Source: Pseudomonadota bacterium
GTDB lineage: Bacteria; Pseudomonadota; Alphaproteobacteria; Acetobacterales; Acetobacteraceae
Length of the DNA: 64,000 nucleotides
NCBI GenBank assembly: GCA_021815825.1
Contig: JAKAZO010000004.1
Coordinates: 20,045 to 84,044, forward strand
Direction: 5' to 3'
Below the pieces are notes generated by a model. That model was not told the DNA's origin. It ran no database searches and saw nothing but the letters and a program-made list of their open reading frames with translations. This document shows positions 54,073-62,645 of this stretch, in pieces (position 1 is the first letter of the stretch; each line of letters begins with the position of its first letter). A program made the position numbers and the translations under genes.

Positions 54073-55307
54073 TGGCCCGCTTCCGCTACATCGCGATCGG
54101 CCCGCAGGGCGAGACGGAGCGCGGCGTGCTGGAGGCAGCGAGCGAGGCGGACGCCATCGCCCGGCTGCGCCGTCAGGGCCGGATGCCGATGCGCGCCGAG
54201 CCCGCAGACGGGCGTGGACTGTCGCTGGGTTCGCGGCTGGGCGCGCGGTTCGGAGCGCGCTCGACCGTCGGCGCTTTGCGGGCAGCGGAGCGCGCCCATC
54301 TCACCCGCGAACTGGCGGTGATGCTCGGCGCGGGCCAGGACCTCGACCGCGCCCTGCGGTTCCTGATCGAGACCGCGACCAATGCGCGGCTCGGCCGGGC
54401 GCTGACCGCGTTGCGCGAGGCGGTGCGCGACGGCAAGCCGCTGGCCGTGGCGTTGGCACAGCATCCGAGGAGCTTCCCACCGCTCTATGTCGGGCTGGTC
54501 CGCGCCGGCGAGGCTGGCGGCACGCTGGCCAGCACGCTCGACCACCTCGCCGCCCTGCTCGAACGCGAGCGGGCGCTGGCCGCCAGCATCAGCACGGCGA
54601 TGGTCTATCCGGCGCTGCTCGCGCTCGCGGCCGTCGGTGCCATCGCGCTGCTGCTCACCCAGGTCCTGCCGCAGTTCGTGCCTCTGTTCGAGGAGAACGG
54701 CGCCGCCCTGCCAGGCCCTACCCAGGCGCTGATCACCGCCGGCAACCTCGTCTCCCGCTTTGGCCTCGCCGCATTGCTCGCGCTGGCGCTCGTCGGATTG
54801 GCTCTGCGCGCGGTGCTGCGCCGCCCCGGCCCGCGCGCCGCATTCGACCGGCTGGTGCTGCGTCTGCCGGTGCTGGGGGGCATGGCGCGCGAGATCCTGG
54901 CGGCTCGCCTCACCCGCACGCTCGGCACGCTCCTGACCAACGGCGTGCCGCTCATCACCGCCCTCGGCATCGCCCGCGATGCCCTCGGCAACCGCGCCGG
55001 GATGCGCGCGGTCGACGAGGCGAGCCAGCGCGCGCGGGACGGCGCCGGGCTCGCCGAGCCGCTTCGCGCCAGCGGCGTGCTCCCGGTGCGCACGATCCAC
55101 CTGCTCCGCCTCGGTGAGGAAACCGGCCAGCTGGGGCCGATGGCCCTGCGCGCGGCGGAGATCCATGAGACGGCGAGCCGGCTGGCGATCCAGCGTCTGG
55201 TCGCGTTGCTGGTGCCGGCGATCACGATCCTGATGGGCGCCGCCATTGCCGGCATCGTCGCCTCGCTCCTGCTCGCCATGCTGAGCCTCAATGATCTCGC
55301 GCACTGA
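54072..55307 (+). CDS. gspF: Type II secretion inner-membrane protein GspF
   Basis: GspF is the polytopic platform protein. The 411-aa product has two GspF domains, each with the pattern RELAVMLGAGQDLDRALRFL or TRTLGTLLTNGVPLITALGIARDAL. Three membrane helices lie near residues 175-205, 225-250 and 375-405. The N-terminal ~60 residues bind GspE and GspL. It starts within the gspE stop and overlaps gspH by 17 bp. Confidence 0.96.
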   Translation: MARFRYIAIGPQGETERGVLEAASEADAIARLRRQGRMPMRAEPADGRGLSLGSRLGARFGARSTVGALRAAERAHLTRELAVMLGAGQDLDRALRFLIETATNARLGRALTALREAVRDGKPLAVALAQHPRSFPPLYVGLVRAGEAGGTLASTLDHLAALLERERALAASISTAMVYPALLALAAVGAIALLLTQVLPQFVPLFEENGAALPGPTQALITAGNLVSRFGLAALLALALVGLALRAVLRRPGPRAAFDRLVLRLPVLGGMAREILAARLTRTLGTLLTNGVPLITALGIARDALGNRAGMRAVDEASQRARDGAGLAEPLRASGVLPVRTIHLLRLGEETGQLGPMALRAAEIHETASRLAIQRLVALLVPAITILMGAAIAGIVASLLLAMLSLNDLAH

Positions 55308-55773
55308 GCGCAGGGCCCGAATCCCGTGCACGCCGCGTGCGACGCGCGGCTTCACACTGGTCGAGATGCTGGTGGTGCTGGCGGTCCTCGGCCTGATGGC
55401 CGGCATCGTGCTGGCACGCGGACCCGCACGCAGCCCGCGGTTGGAGACCGAGGCGGCGGCGCGCCAGGTCGCGGCGGCGCTGCGCGGGGCACGGGCGCGG
55501 GCGATCGCCAGCAATGCGCCGGTGGACGTCGCCATCGATCTCGCCGCCGGCAGCGTCCGGGTCGCTGGCATGCCGGCGCGCGCGCTGCCGGGCGGTGTGC
55601 GACTGGCCATGCGCACGGTCGTGGGCGCTGACGGCGGACGGGTCGGGCTGATCCGCTTCGCCCCCGACGGCAGCGCCAGCGGCGGGCGCATCGACATCGG
55701 CGAGGGCGGCGTCCATGTCGTTGTCGGCGTCGACTGGCTGAGCGGGCGGGTCAGTCTGATCGATGCGCGCTGA
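55291..55773 (+). CDS. gspH: Type II secretion minor pseudopilin GspH
   Basis: The 160-aa protein has a prepilin leader with cleavage before Phe in TRGFTLVEMLVVLAVLGLMAGIVLARG, with Glu at +5. A GspH-type C-terminal domain follows (EAAARQVAAALRGARARAIASNAPVDVAIDL). It overlaps gspF and is followed at an 11-bp overlap by gspI. Confidence 0.92.
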   Translation: MISRTERRARIPCTPRATRGFTLVEMLVVLAVLGLMAGIVLARGPARSPRLETEAAARQVAAALRGARARAIASNAPVDVAIDLAAGSVRVAGMPARALPGGVRLAMRTVVGADGGRVGLIRFAPDGSASGGRIDIGEGGVHVVVGVDWLSGRVSLIDAR

Positions 55774-56164
55774 GCGGCACCGCGCGGAGCGCGGCTTCAC
55801 GCTGCTCGAGGTGCTGATCGCGACGGTGATCGCCGCGCTGGCGCTGGCGGTGTTGTTCCAGGGCGGCCTCGGCGGGCTGCGGGCCAGCAGCCGCGCGGCC
55901 CGGGAAGGCGAAGCGCTGGCGCTGGCCCGGTCGCACCTTGCCGCCGCTGCGGCGAGCCCGGCGGCCGGCGAATGGCAGGGCACCGAGGGTGACGGGTTCC
56001 GCTGGCAGGTCCGCATCACCCAAGTGGCGGCGACCGCGCCCGGCGCGTTCGGCGCCACGGCGCTGTTCGGCATCCGCGTGGCGGTCTCCTGGCCCGAAGG
56101 CCCGGCGTCGCGGCGGGTCGAGCTGGCCAGCGCCGCCCTCGGCCCGGCCGGCAGCGGCCGTTGA
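55763..56164 (+). CDS. gspI: Type II secretion minor pseudopilin GspI
   Basis: The 133-aa protein has the leader and helix ERGFTLLEVLIATVIAALALAVLF and a short globular domain with the GspI-like LARSHLAAAAASPAAGEWQGT. With GspJ and GspK it should form the tip complex of the pseudopilus. Its stop overlaps the gspJ start (TGATG). Confidence 0.9.
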   Translation: MRAERHRAERGFTLLEVLIATVIAALALAVLFQGGLGGLRASSRAAREGEALALARSHLAAAAASPAAGEWQGTEGDGFRWQVRITQVAATAPGAFGATALFGIRVAVSWPEGPASRRVELASAALGPAGSGR

Positions 56165-56790
56165 TGCCGCGGCGCGTGACGGTGCGGCGCGTGACCGGGC
56201 GGGACTCGGCGGCGGGTTTCACGCTGCTCGAAGTGCTGGTGATGCTGGTCGTGCTCGGCCTGCTGCTCGCCGGCCTGTCGCAGGGACTGCGCTTCGGTCT
56301 GCTGGCATGGCGGACCGAGGCGCGGCTACAGGCCGCGCACGGCGAACTCGACGCTCTGGACCGCACCTTCCGCCACCTCGTCGAAACCCTCGAGCCGGGT
56401 ACCGTGACGACACCCTCCTCGCTGCGCGGCGAGGCCGGCCGGATGAGCTTCACCGCCACGCTGCCGGCGGCCGCCGGCGCCCTGCCCACCCGGCTCGCCG
56501 ACGTGACGCTGTATCTCGATGGCGCCCATCGGCTGGTGTTGGATTGGACGCCACACCGGCACGCGATCCGGGTCGGTGCCCCGCCGCCGCCGACCGAGGA
56601 GGTGCTGCTCCGCGGGGTCGCCGCGGTGCGCCTGGCCTATGCCGCCTCGTCCGGCGGCGGCTGGCAGGATAGCTGGACCAGCCCGTACCCCCCGGCGCTC
56701 ATCCGCCTCCGGCTCGTCTTTCCTTCCGGCGATCCGCGCCGCTGGCCCGATCTGGTGGCAGCGCCGCGGCGCGACCGCGTCGGCGAATAG
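56164..56790 (+). CDS. gspJ: Type II secretion minor pseudopilin GspJ
   Basis: The 208-aa protein has the prepilin signature AAGFTLLEVLVMLVVLGLLLAGLSQGL, then a GspJ-type domain with many beta strands (RLADVTLYLDGAHRLVLDWTPHR, PALIRLRLVFPSGDPRRWPDLVAA). A TTG one codon earlier is in frame. It is the last of the first tight gene block. A 168-bp gap with a T-rich stretch (56819-56840) separates it from gspL. Confidence 0.9.
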   Translation: MPRRVTVRRVTGRDSAAGFTLLEVLVMLVVLGLLLAGLSQGLRFGLLAWRTEARLQAAHGELDALDRTFRHLVETLEPGTVTTPSSLRGEAGRMSFTATLPAAAGALPTRLADVTLYLDGAHRLVLDWTPHRHAIRVGAPPPPTEEVLLRGVAAVRLAYAASSGGGWQDSWTSPYPPALIRLRLVFPSGDPRRWPDLVAAPRRDRVGE

Positions 56791-56799
56791 CCGGGGCCG

Positions 56800-56842
56800 G
56801 CCGGCGGCATCCGTGTCTTAAATCTTTCTTTTTGCCTCTCTT
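56800..56842 (+). terminator. Possible terminator after gspJ
   Basis: A very GC-rich tract with GCCGG/CCGGC pairing potential (56790-56809) is followed by TTAAATCTTTCTTTTT, the only long T-rich run in this region. It could end the gspEFHIJ transcript before the gspL block. The hairpin is not well defined, so confidence is low. Confidence 0.35.
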
Positions 56843-56958
56843 CAGCAACGGGCTAGCAGTCGCGCCGATGCGAAACAGGATCGAACCCGGCTGGTCGCCG
56901 CCACCCCATAGCGCGTGCCGACCCTGCCGCGAACGCCGCCCGCGCGGCCGGCGGATCC

Positions 56959-57996
56959 ATGCTGGCTGAGTTCCTGTCCTGGTGGCTGGCCCGGCTGAGC
57001 GAGCTGGTCCCGGCCTGGCTGCAGCGGCGGCTCGCCACCGTGCCGCGCGAGACGGTGCTCGTCGCCGACCCCGCGCTGCGCGCCGTCACATTGACACCGG
57101 CCGGGGCCGATCCGCCAGCGCGCTTCGCGCTCGATGCGCACGGCATCGCCGCACTGCGCGCCGCTCTCGGCGCCAGTGCCCGGCCCGCCTCGATCAGCCT
57201 CGCGCTGCCCGCCGGCTTGCTGCTGGAACGCCAGGTCAGCCTGCCGCTGGCCGCCGCACGGGACCCCGGCGGCGTGCTTCGGTTCGAAATGGATCGGCTG
57301 ACCCCGTTCAACGCGGCGGACGTGGTCTTTGGCTGGTCGATCCGCCAGCGCGACCGCAAGCGCGGACGCCTCGAGCTCGCGCTCTGGCTGATCCCCACGG
57401 CACCGCTGCGGCCGTTGCTCGCCGCTCTCGCCGACGCTGGCGCGGCCGTCCATTCCGTGCTGGAGGGCTGGCCTGCCGCGCCGCGGCGACTGCCACTTTC
57501 CCTCACCGCCGCGCCCGCGGATGGCTGGCGCGGCAGCATCCGGCGGCTGAGCCTGGCCGGATGCGCGCTGCTCGCCCTCGCCGCCGTATCGATCCCGTTT
57601 CTCCGCCAGTCGCTGGCGCTTGCCGCCACCGAGGCACGGATCGCCGCGCTGCGCCCGCGCGCCAACCAGGCGGCGGCGCTGCGCCAGCGGCTCTCCGCCG
57701 CCGAGGCCGGCGGCGCCGCGGTCGCGCGCGAGCGGGCACGCCTGGCGGACCCGATGGACACGCTGGCCACCCTCACCGCTCTGCTCCCCGACGATACGCA
57801 CCTGACACAGCTCAGCTTGCACGAGGGGCGGCTCGAGGTCAGCGGGCTCTCCCAGGCGGCGGCGCGGCTGATCGGCCTGCTCGCGGCCAGCCCTGCGCTG
57901 CGCAATCCCAGCTTCGCCGCACCGGTCACACGCGCGGAGACGGGCAGCGGCGAGATGTTCTCGATCCGGGCCGAGCTGGGCGGGCCGGCGCGATGA
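56959..57996 (+). CDS. gspL: Type II secretion protein GspL
   Basis: GspL links the GspE ATPase to the inner-membrane platform. In the 345-aa protein the cytoplasmic part (residues 1-~195) has an actin-like fold region with VLRFEMDRLTPFNAADVVFGWSIRQRD. A single membrane helix is near 200-217 (LSLAGCALLALAAVSIPF). The periplasmic part is PilN-like (LDPMDTLATLTALLPDDTHLTQLSLHEGRLEVSG). It is followed by a 4-bp overlap with the GspC/N-type gene. Confidence 0.88.
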   Translation: MLAEFLSWWLARLSELVPAWLQRRLATVPRETVLVADPALRAVTLTPAGADPPARFALDAHGIAALRAALGASARPASISLALPAGLLLERQVSLPLAAARDPGGVLRFEMDRLTPFNAADVVFGWSIRQRDRKRGRLELALWLIPTAPLRPLLAALADAGAAVHSVLEGWPAAPRRLPLSLTAAPADGWRGSIRRLSLAGCALLALAAVSIPFLRQSLALAATEARIAALRPRANQAAALRQRLSAAEAGGAAVARERARLADPMDTLATLTALLPDDTHLTQLSLHEGRLEVSGLSQAAARLIGLLAASPALRNPSFAAPVTRAETGSGEMFSIRAELGGPAR

Positions 57997-58502
57997 ACCG
58001 CGTCGCGCCTCTCCTGCTGGCGACAGCCGCGTTGGCGCTGGCCGGCCTGATCGCCCTCGAGCTGCGTCCGGCGCCACCGCACACGCCGCTGCAGCCCGCG
58101 CGCGCCGCTGCCAACCCGTCCGCGGGCGAAGCCGACCCACTTCCCGCGGACCGTTCAGCCGAGCTATTGGCGCGGCCGCTGTTCACGCCCGGTCGGCGAC
58201 CCGCGGCGGTGAGCGGGGGATCGGGGCCGCAGGCTGGCCTGCCGCGGCTGTCCGGCGTGCTGGTCGGTCCGTTCGGGCGCACCGCCATCTTTGCCGCGTC
58301 CGGCGCAGGAAAGCCGATCGTGCTCGCCGAGGGCGGCGAGATCGGCGGCTTCCGCGTCGTCGCGATCGCGCCCGGCCAGGTCACATTGACGGGCAAGGGC
58401 CGCACGCTGGTGCTGAGCCCCAGCCACGGTACCGAACCGGCCGAGCGCCCGCCGGCCCCGGCGCGCACGGCGGAAGCGGATCCTCCGGCCCACACGCGAT
58501 GA
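57993..58502 (+). CDS. Type II secretion protein N (GspC homology-region type)
   Basis: The 169-residue protein has an N-terminal membrane anchor (VAPLLLATAALALAGLIALEL) and a periplasmic GspC-like homology region: SAELLARPLFTPGRRP, LPRLSGVLVGPFGRTAIFA, and PIVLAEGGEIGGFRVVAIAPGQVTL. There is no PDZ domain. It should connect the inner-membrane platform to the secretin encoded next, with which it overlaps by 4 bp. Databases call such proteins either GspC or GspN. Confidence 0.82.
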   Translation: MNRVAPLLLATAALALAGLIALELRPAPPHTPLQPARAAANPSAGEADPLPADRSAELLARPLFTPGRRPAAVSGGSGPQAGLPRLSGVLVGPFGRTAIFAASGAGKPIVLAEGGEIGGFRVVAIAPGQVTLTGKGRTLVLSPSHGTEPAERPPAPARTAEADPPAHTR

Positions 58503-60799
58503 TCCGCACTGCCACGTCGCTGTTCGCGCTGGCCGCTCTCGCCGGCTGCGCGATCCCGGGACCACCGCCCGCACCAGCGCCTCTTCCCCAAGTGGCGGCC
58601 AATGCCGGCGTGGCGGCGCGGCGGATCAATGGTGATGTCGGGGCACCGAGCGCGCCGCCGCCGGCCCAGGTCTCCTACGCCGTCGCCGCGACGCTGGCGC
58701 CTCCGAGCCGCGCCGCCGAGGCGGCGACCGGGCCGGGCGAAATCTCGCTGGACTTCGCCGATACCGACATCCGCGAGGTGGTGGCGCAGATTCTCGGCAA
58801 GATCCTCCACGTCCCCTACACGATCGATCCGGCCGTGCGCGGCACCACCACGTTCCATTCGCCGATGCCGCTCGCGCGCTCGCAGATGCTGCCGACGCTG
58901 GCCGCGCTGCTGGCGCAGAACGGCGCCACGCTGGCCCGCGCCGACGGCATCTATCGCGTGCTCACCGCCAAGGATGCCGCCACCGCGCCCGGGCTCGCCG
59001 CGGATGCCGGCGAGCAGGGGCTGACCGTGGTGCCGCTGCGCTACGCGGCCAGTGACGAGATCGCCAAGGTCCTCCAGCCCTATGCCGGCGCCGGCAAGGT
59101 CACCGCCGACCCCGCGCGCAACGCCGTCGTGGTCTCGGGCGACCCGGCGACGCGCGACACGCTGGTCCGCCTGGTGCAGAGCTTCGACATCGATCTCCTC
59201 GCCGGCCAGTCCTACGCGCTGCTGCCGGTCACCTCCGGCAATGCCAAGGATTTCGCCACCGCTCTGCAGGACGCGCTGCGCGGCCAGACGGGAGGCCAGA
59301 CGGGGGGCAAGCCATCCGGCGGCGAGGGTGGCGGCGTGATCCGCGTCGTGCCGATGGAGCGCATCGGTGCGGTGCTCGCCATCGCCACGCAGCCTCGCCT
59401 GCTCGACGACGTGCGCCGCGTCTATGCGATGATCGAGCGCAAGCAGCGCGAGACGCTGCGCAGCTGGCATGTGTTCTATCTCCAGAACAGCCACGCCAAC
59501 AGCGTCGCCTCCATCCTCCAGCAGGCATTCACGCCGAACAACGTCACCGCACAGCCGAGCACGGCGTCCGCGGTCGGCACGACGGCACCGGGCATGGGCG
59601 CGCAACAGCTCGGCGGGCTCGGCAGCGCGGGCTCGCCCGGCGGCGGCGGTACCGGGATGGGCGGAGGCATGGGTGGAGGCATCGGCGGCGGCGGTATCGG
59701 CGGCGGAGGCATGGGCGGCGGGGGAATCGGCGGCGGCATCGGTGGATCGGCTGGCGCCGCGCCGCTGGCGGCGCCGCAGGCCGGAGCGGCTGGGGCGCCG
59801 CCGGCGAGCGGCAACCCGCTTCTCGGGCCGCTCGAGGCGCCAGGCAATGTCGATGTCAACGACATGCGCATCATTCCCAATCCGCAGAACAACGCGCTGC
59901 TGATCTATGCCACCCAGCAGGAGGAGGACACGATCGAGGCGATGCTGCGCAAGATCGATATCCTGCCATTGCAGGTGCGCATCGACGCCACCATCGCCGA
60001 GGTCGATCTCAACGATCAGTTGCAGTTCGGCACACAGTTCTTTTTCAAGCAGGGCGGGTTGAACGGGGTTCTGACGCAGGTCCTGCCGGGAGCGGCGCCC
60101 GGCTTTCTGCTCGCCGGCAACAATGGTGCGCAGCTCACGCTGGCCGCTCTGCAAGCGGTGACGACGGTGCACGTGCTGTCCTCACCGGAAGTGCTGGTGC
60201 TCGACAACCAGCCGGCGACACTGCAAGTCGGCGATGCGGTGCCGTATCTCACCTCCAGCTCGCAGAGCACGCTGGTCGCCAACTCGCCGGTGATCAACAC
60301 GGTAAACTATGCCCAGACCGGCGTGATCATGCAGGTGACACCGCGCGTGAACAGCGGCGGGCTGGTGACGCTGGACGTCGCGCAGCAGGTCAGCGAGGTC
60401 GATACATCGGTCAACACCAACGGCATCCCCTCGCCAGCCTTCCTCGAACGCAACGTGCAGTCGCGCGTGGTCGTGCAGGACGGCCAGACGGTCGGCCTGG
60501 CCGGGCTGATCCGCGACTCCGTGACCCGCAGCAACGAGGGCGTTCCCTTCCTCAAGGACATCCCGCTGCTCGGCGCGCTGCTCGGCCAGCAGAACAACAC
60601 CCGCACCCGCACCGAACTCCTGGTGCTCATCACCCCGCACGTGCTGCACGACCAGCGCGATGCGCGCGCGCTCACCGAGGATCTGCGCGAACACCTGCCG
60701 GAGGCGGCGCGGGTCCCGTACGAGCTCGGCCGGCTGCGGCCGGACGGTTCGCCCGATCCGACCCGCGCGCTGCGCCAGAGGACGGGCCTGGACCAGTGA
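58499..60799 (+). CDS. gspD: Type II secretion secretin GspD
   Basis: GspD forms the outer-membrane channel. The 766-aa protein begins with a lipoprotein signal (ALAALAGC, lipobox Cys at residue 16), unusual but known for some secretins. N0 starts near residue 82 (ISLDFADTDIREVVAQIL), and N1-N3 follow. A glycine/methionine-rich insert (about residues 376-420) lies before the secretin core, which has VNDMRIIPNPQNNALLIYAT, VQVLSSPEVL-like HVLSSPEVLVLDNQPATLQVGDAVPY and GVIMQVTPRVNSGGLVTLDVAQQVS. RTELLVLITPHVL and a C-terminal tail end it. Confidence 0.96.
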   Translation: MIRTATSLFALAALAGCAIPGPPPAPAPLPQVAANAGVAARRINGDVGAPSAPPPAQVSYAVAATLAPPSRAAEAATGPGEISLDFADTDIREVVAQILGKILHVPYTIDPAVRGTTTFHSPMPLARSQMLPTLAALLAQNGATLARADGIYRVLTAKDAATAPGLAADAGEQGLTVVPLRYAASDEIAKVLQPYAGAGKVTADPARNAVVVSGDPATRDTLVRLVQSFDIDLLAGQSYALLPVTSGNAKDFATALQDALRGQTGGQTGGKPSGGEGGGVIRVVPMERIGAVLAIATQPRLLDDVRRVYAMIERKQRETLRSWHVFYLQNSHANSVASILQQAFTPNNVTAQPSTASAVGTTAPGMGAQQLGGLGSAGSPGGGGTGMGGGMGGGIGGGGIGGGGMGGGGIGGGIGGSAGAAPLAAPQAGAAGAPPASGNPLLGPLEAPGNVDVNDMRIIPNPQNNALLIYATQQEEDTIEAMLRKIDILPLQVRIDATIAEVDLNDQLQFGTQFFFKQGGLNGVLTQVLPGAAPGFLLAGNNGAQLTLAALQAVTTVHVLSSPEVLVLDNQPATLQVGDAVPYLTSSSQSTLVANSPVINTVNYAQTGVIMQVTPRVNSGGLVTLDVAQQVSEVDTSVNTNGIPSPAFLERNVQSRVVVQDGQTVGLAGLIRDSVTRSNEGVPFLKDIPLLGALLGQQNNTRTRTELLVLITPHVLHDQRDARALTEDLREHLPEAARVPYELGRLRPDGSPDPTRALRQRTGLDQ
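59636..59755 (+). repeat. Glycine-rich GGx repeat tract inside gspD
   Basis: About 40 codons consist of GG/GGG blocks separated by Met, Ile or Thr (GGGMGGGIGGGG pattern). It is a low-complexity in-frame repeat that keeps the reading frame. The DNA repeats GGCGG units and could vary in length by slippage. Confidence 0.85.
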
Positions 60800-61602
60800 G
60801 CCGGCGCCACGCGGAGCGCGGCTTCGCGCTGCTGCTGGTGCTGTGGACCTTGTCGCTGCTCGCCCTGCTGCTCTCCTCGCTGCTTGCGGAGAGCCGGTCA
60901 GATCTCAGCCTGGCCGCCAATCTCCGCGCCGCCGCGACCGCCGAGGCGGCGGCCGACGGTGCCGTGGCCGAGGCCATCTTTCACCTTCTGCCCGGCACGC
61001 CCCAGCCCTGGCAGGCCGGTCCGCGCACGTTGGCGATCGGCGCCGCGCGCGTGCGACTGCTGATCGGCAATGAGGGCGGCAAGGTCAATCCAAACCTCGC
61101 CGATCCCGCCTTGCTGGCCGCGCTGCTCAGTGCCGTGGGGGCGGACCCGGCGAGCGCGGCGATGATCGCCCGGGCGATCGTCGATTGGCGAGGACCAGAG
61201 CTCGCGCCCGCCGATCACACGGCGCTGATGGCGCAGTATCTGGCGCGCGGCCGCGCCGGCGGAGACATCTTTCTGCCGCCCGGCGAACCGTTCGAGAGCC
61301 TCGACGAGGTCGGCCTCGTGCTGGGTATGAACCCGACGCTTCGCGAGCGGCTGCGCCCGCATCTCTCGCTCGCCACCCTGGACGATCCGGTCCCTGCGCT
61401 GGCCGATCCCGCCGTCGCCGCGTCGCTCGCACAGATCGGCAGCGCAGCCGGCGCGACGACGGCAACGCCGGGCGTCGCGTTCAGCATCGAGGCGCAGGCT
61501 GACGTCGCCGGCGCGCGCTTCACTCGCCGCGCGGTGGTGCGCATCGGCGCGACGCAGAGCGGCCGTGCCTACGCCATCCTCGCCTGGGACTCGGCGCCGT
61601 GA
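60796..61602 (+). CDS. gspK: Type II secretion minor pseudopilin GspK
   Basis: The 268-aa protein has the prepilin-like start ERGFALLLVLWTLSLLALLLSSLLAESR. It lacks Glu at +5, as is usual for GspK, the tip subunit. Its large domain has GNEGGKVNPNLADPALLAALLSAVG and the helix-hairpin-helix-like ESLDEVGLVLGMNPTLRERLRPHLS. It overlaps the gspD stop by 4 bp. Confidence 0.92.
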   Translation: MSRRHAERGFALLLVLWTLSLLALLLSSLLAESRSDLSLAANLRAAATAEAAADGAVAEAIFHLLPGTPQPWQAGPRTLAIGAARVRLLIGNEGGKVNPNLADPALLAALLSAVGADPASAAMIARAIVDWRGPELAPADHTALMAQYLARGRAGGDIFLPPGEPFESLDEVGLVLGMNPTLRERLRPHLSLATLDDPVPALADPAVAASLAQIGSAAGATTATPGVAFSIEAQADVAGARFTRRAVVRIGATQSGRAYAILAWDSAP

Positions 61603-61621
61603 CGGCGCGCGACACAGTCGG

Positions 61622-62074
61622 TCAGGGATTGCAGATTTCGCTGCCACCACCCTGCGCATTGGCCCCGAGGGAGCAGAGATCGTATTCGTGGCCAGCGCGA
61701 TTGGAGGGGTTGCGATAGATGTAGGGATGGTTCCAAGGATCGACTGGCAGCGCATCGCCCTTGAGGTACGGCCCATTCCAGGTGACGACGTCGGCGGGCT
61801 TCGTCGACAATGCCTGCAGTCCCTGCTCGGTAGAGGGATAGCTGCCGACATCGAGTTTGTAGAGGTCCAGCACCGAACCCAGACGTTCGATCGACTGCGT
61901 CGCCACCGAAGTGCGCGCGCCGCCGAGTTGGCGCAAGGCCGCCGGCGCGACGAGGCCGATCAGCAGGCCAAGGATGGCGATGACGACGAGAATCTCGAGC
62001 AGCGTGAAGCCGCGCTCGCGGCGGCGGCAACGGACGGTGGCGGGAGCGGCGTGACGCGGGGCAAGCTGTGGCAT
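61622..62074 (-). CDS. gspG: Type II secretion major pseudopilin GspG (inverted)
   Basis: The 150-aa protein has the prepilin site RERGFTLLEILVVIAILGLLIGLVAPAALRQLGG with Glu at +5. The GspG body is DLYKLDVGSYPSTEQGLQAL, WNGPYLKGDALPVDPWNHPYIYRNPSN. It ends AQGGGSEICNP; the calcium-binding loop region is present. It lies on the opposite strand to the rest of the cluster, 19 bp after the gspK end, so it must have its own promoter in 62075-62218. GspG normally stands before gspH. Confidence 0.94.
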   Translation of the reverse strand: MPQLAPRHAAPATVRCRRRERGFTLLEILVVIAILGLLIGLVAPAALRQLGGARTSVATQSIERLGSVLDLYKLDVGSYPSTEQGLQALSTKPADVVTWNGPYLKGDALPVDPWNHPYIYRNPSNRAGHEYDLCSLGANAQGGGSEICNP

Positions 62075-62218
62075 GGCGTTCCTGATCCGGGCCCCGTTCT
62101 CTACTGCGACGGCATCGGGGTCGGAAGCGGCGTTCGTCGCCGCAACAAAACGATCACACACCGACGGCAGCCACCGCACGCTTCGCTGGTCTATCATGCA
62201 GCGCGACGCGACAGACGG

Positions 62219-62644
62219 ATGGCCCGGAGCACGATGCCGATTCCCTCGCTTGCCTGCATGGCCCTCGTCGCCGCCTACCACCATCTGCCGCCGCGCGTGC
62301 TGCCGGCGATCCAGGCGGTCGAGGGCGGCAGTGTCGGCACCATCCAGCGGAACCGGGACGGCTCCGAGGATCTCGGACTGATGCAGGTCAACACGCTGTG
62401 GCTGCCGACAATGGCCGTGCTCGCCGGTACCACGCCCGAGCAGGTCCGCCACCGCCTGCTCACCGACCCATGTTTCAACATCGCTGCCGCGGGCGCGATC
62501 CTGGCCCAGTACCGGCGCGCCGAGGCTGGCGACCTGATGCGCGCCATCGGCGATTACCACTCCCACACCGCCGCGCTGAACCAGCGCTACCAGGGCGAGG
62601 TGACGCGCGCCGCTGGGCGTCTGTTCGGTCAGCCGCGCCGATAA
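62219..62644 (+). CDS. Lytic transglycosylase-like protein within the T2SS cluster
   Basis: The 141-aa protein is a small SLT domain of the IagB/VirB1 type. The helix LPPRVLPAIQAVEGG holds the catalytic Glu, then DGSEDLGLMQVNTLWLP, CFNIAAAGAILAQYRR and AIGDYHSHTAALNQRYQGEV. It should cut peptidoglycan. The N-terminus is short and has no convincing signal peptide; ATG at 62234 is another start. It is one base before gspM, so its expression is tied to the secretion system, perhaps to open the wall for the pseudopilus or secretin. Confidence 0.85.
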   Translation: MARSTMPIPSLACMALVAAYHHLPPRVLPAIQAVEGGSVGTIQRNRDGSEDLGLMQVNTLWLPTMAVLAGTTPEQVRHRLLTDPCFNIAAAGAILAQYRRAEAGDLMRAIGDYHSHTAALNQRYQGEVTRAAGRLFGQPRR

Positions 62645-62645
62645 A

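Noticed and set aside
59636..59755. CRISPR-like or tandem DNA repeat
   Set aside because: The repetition is an in-frame glycine tract of a coding gene without spacers; no CRISPR array exists in the window.
57926..60172. Long open frame antisense to gspD and the GspC/N gene
   Set aside because: It is a shadow of the secretin gene with repetitive Arg/Ala composition and no recognisable motif.
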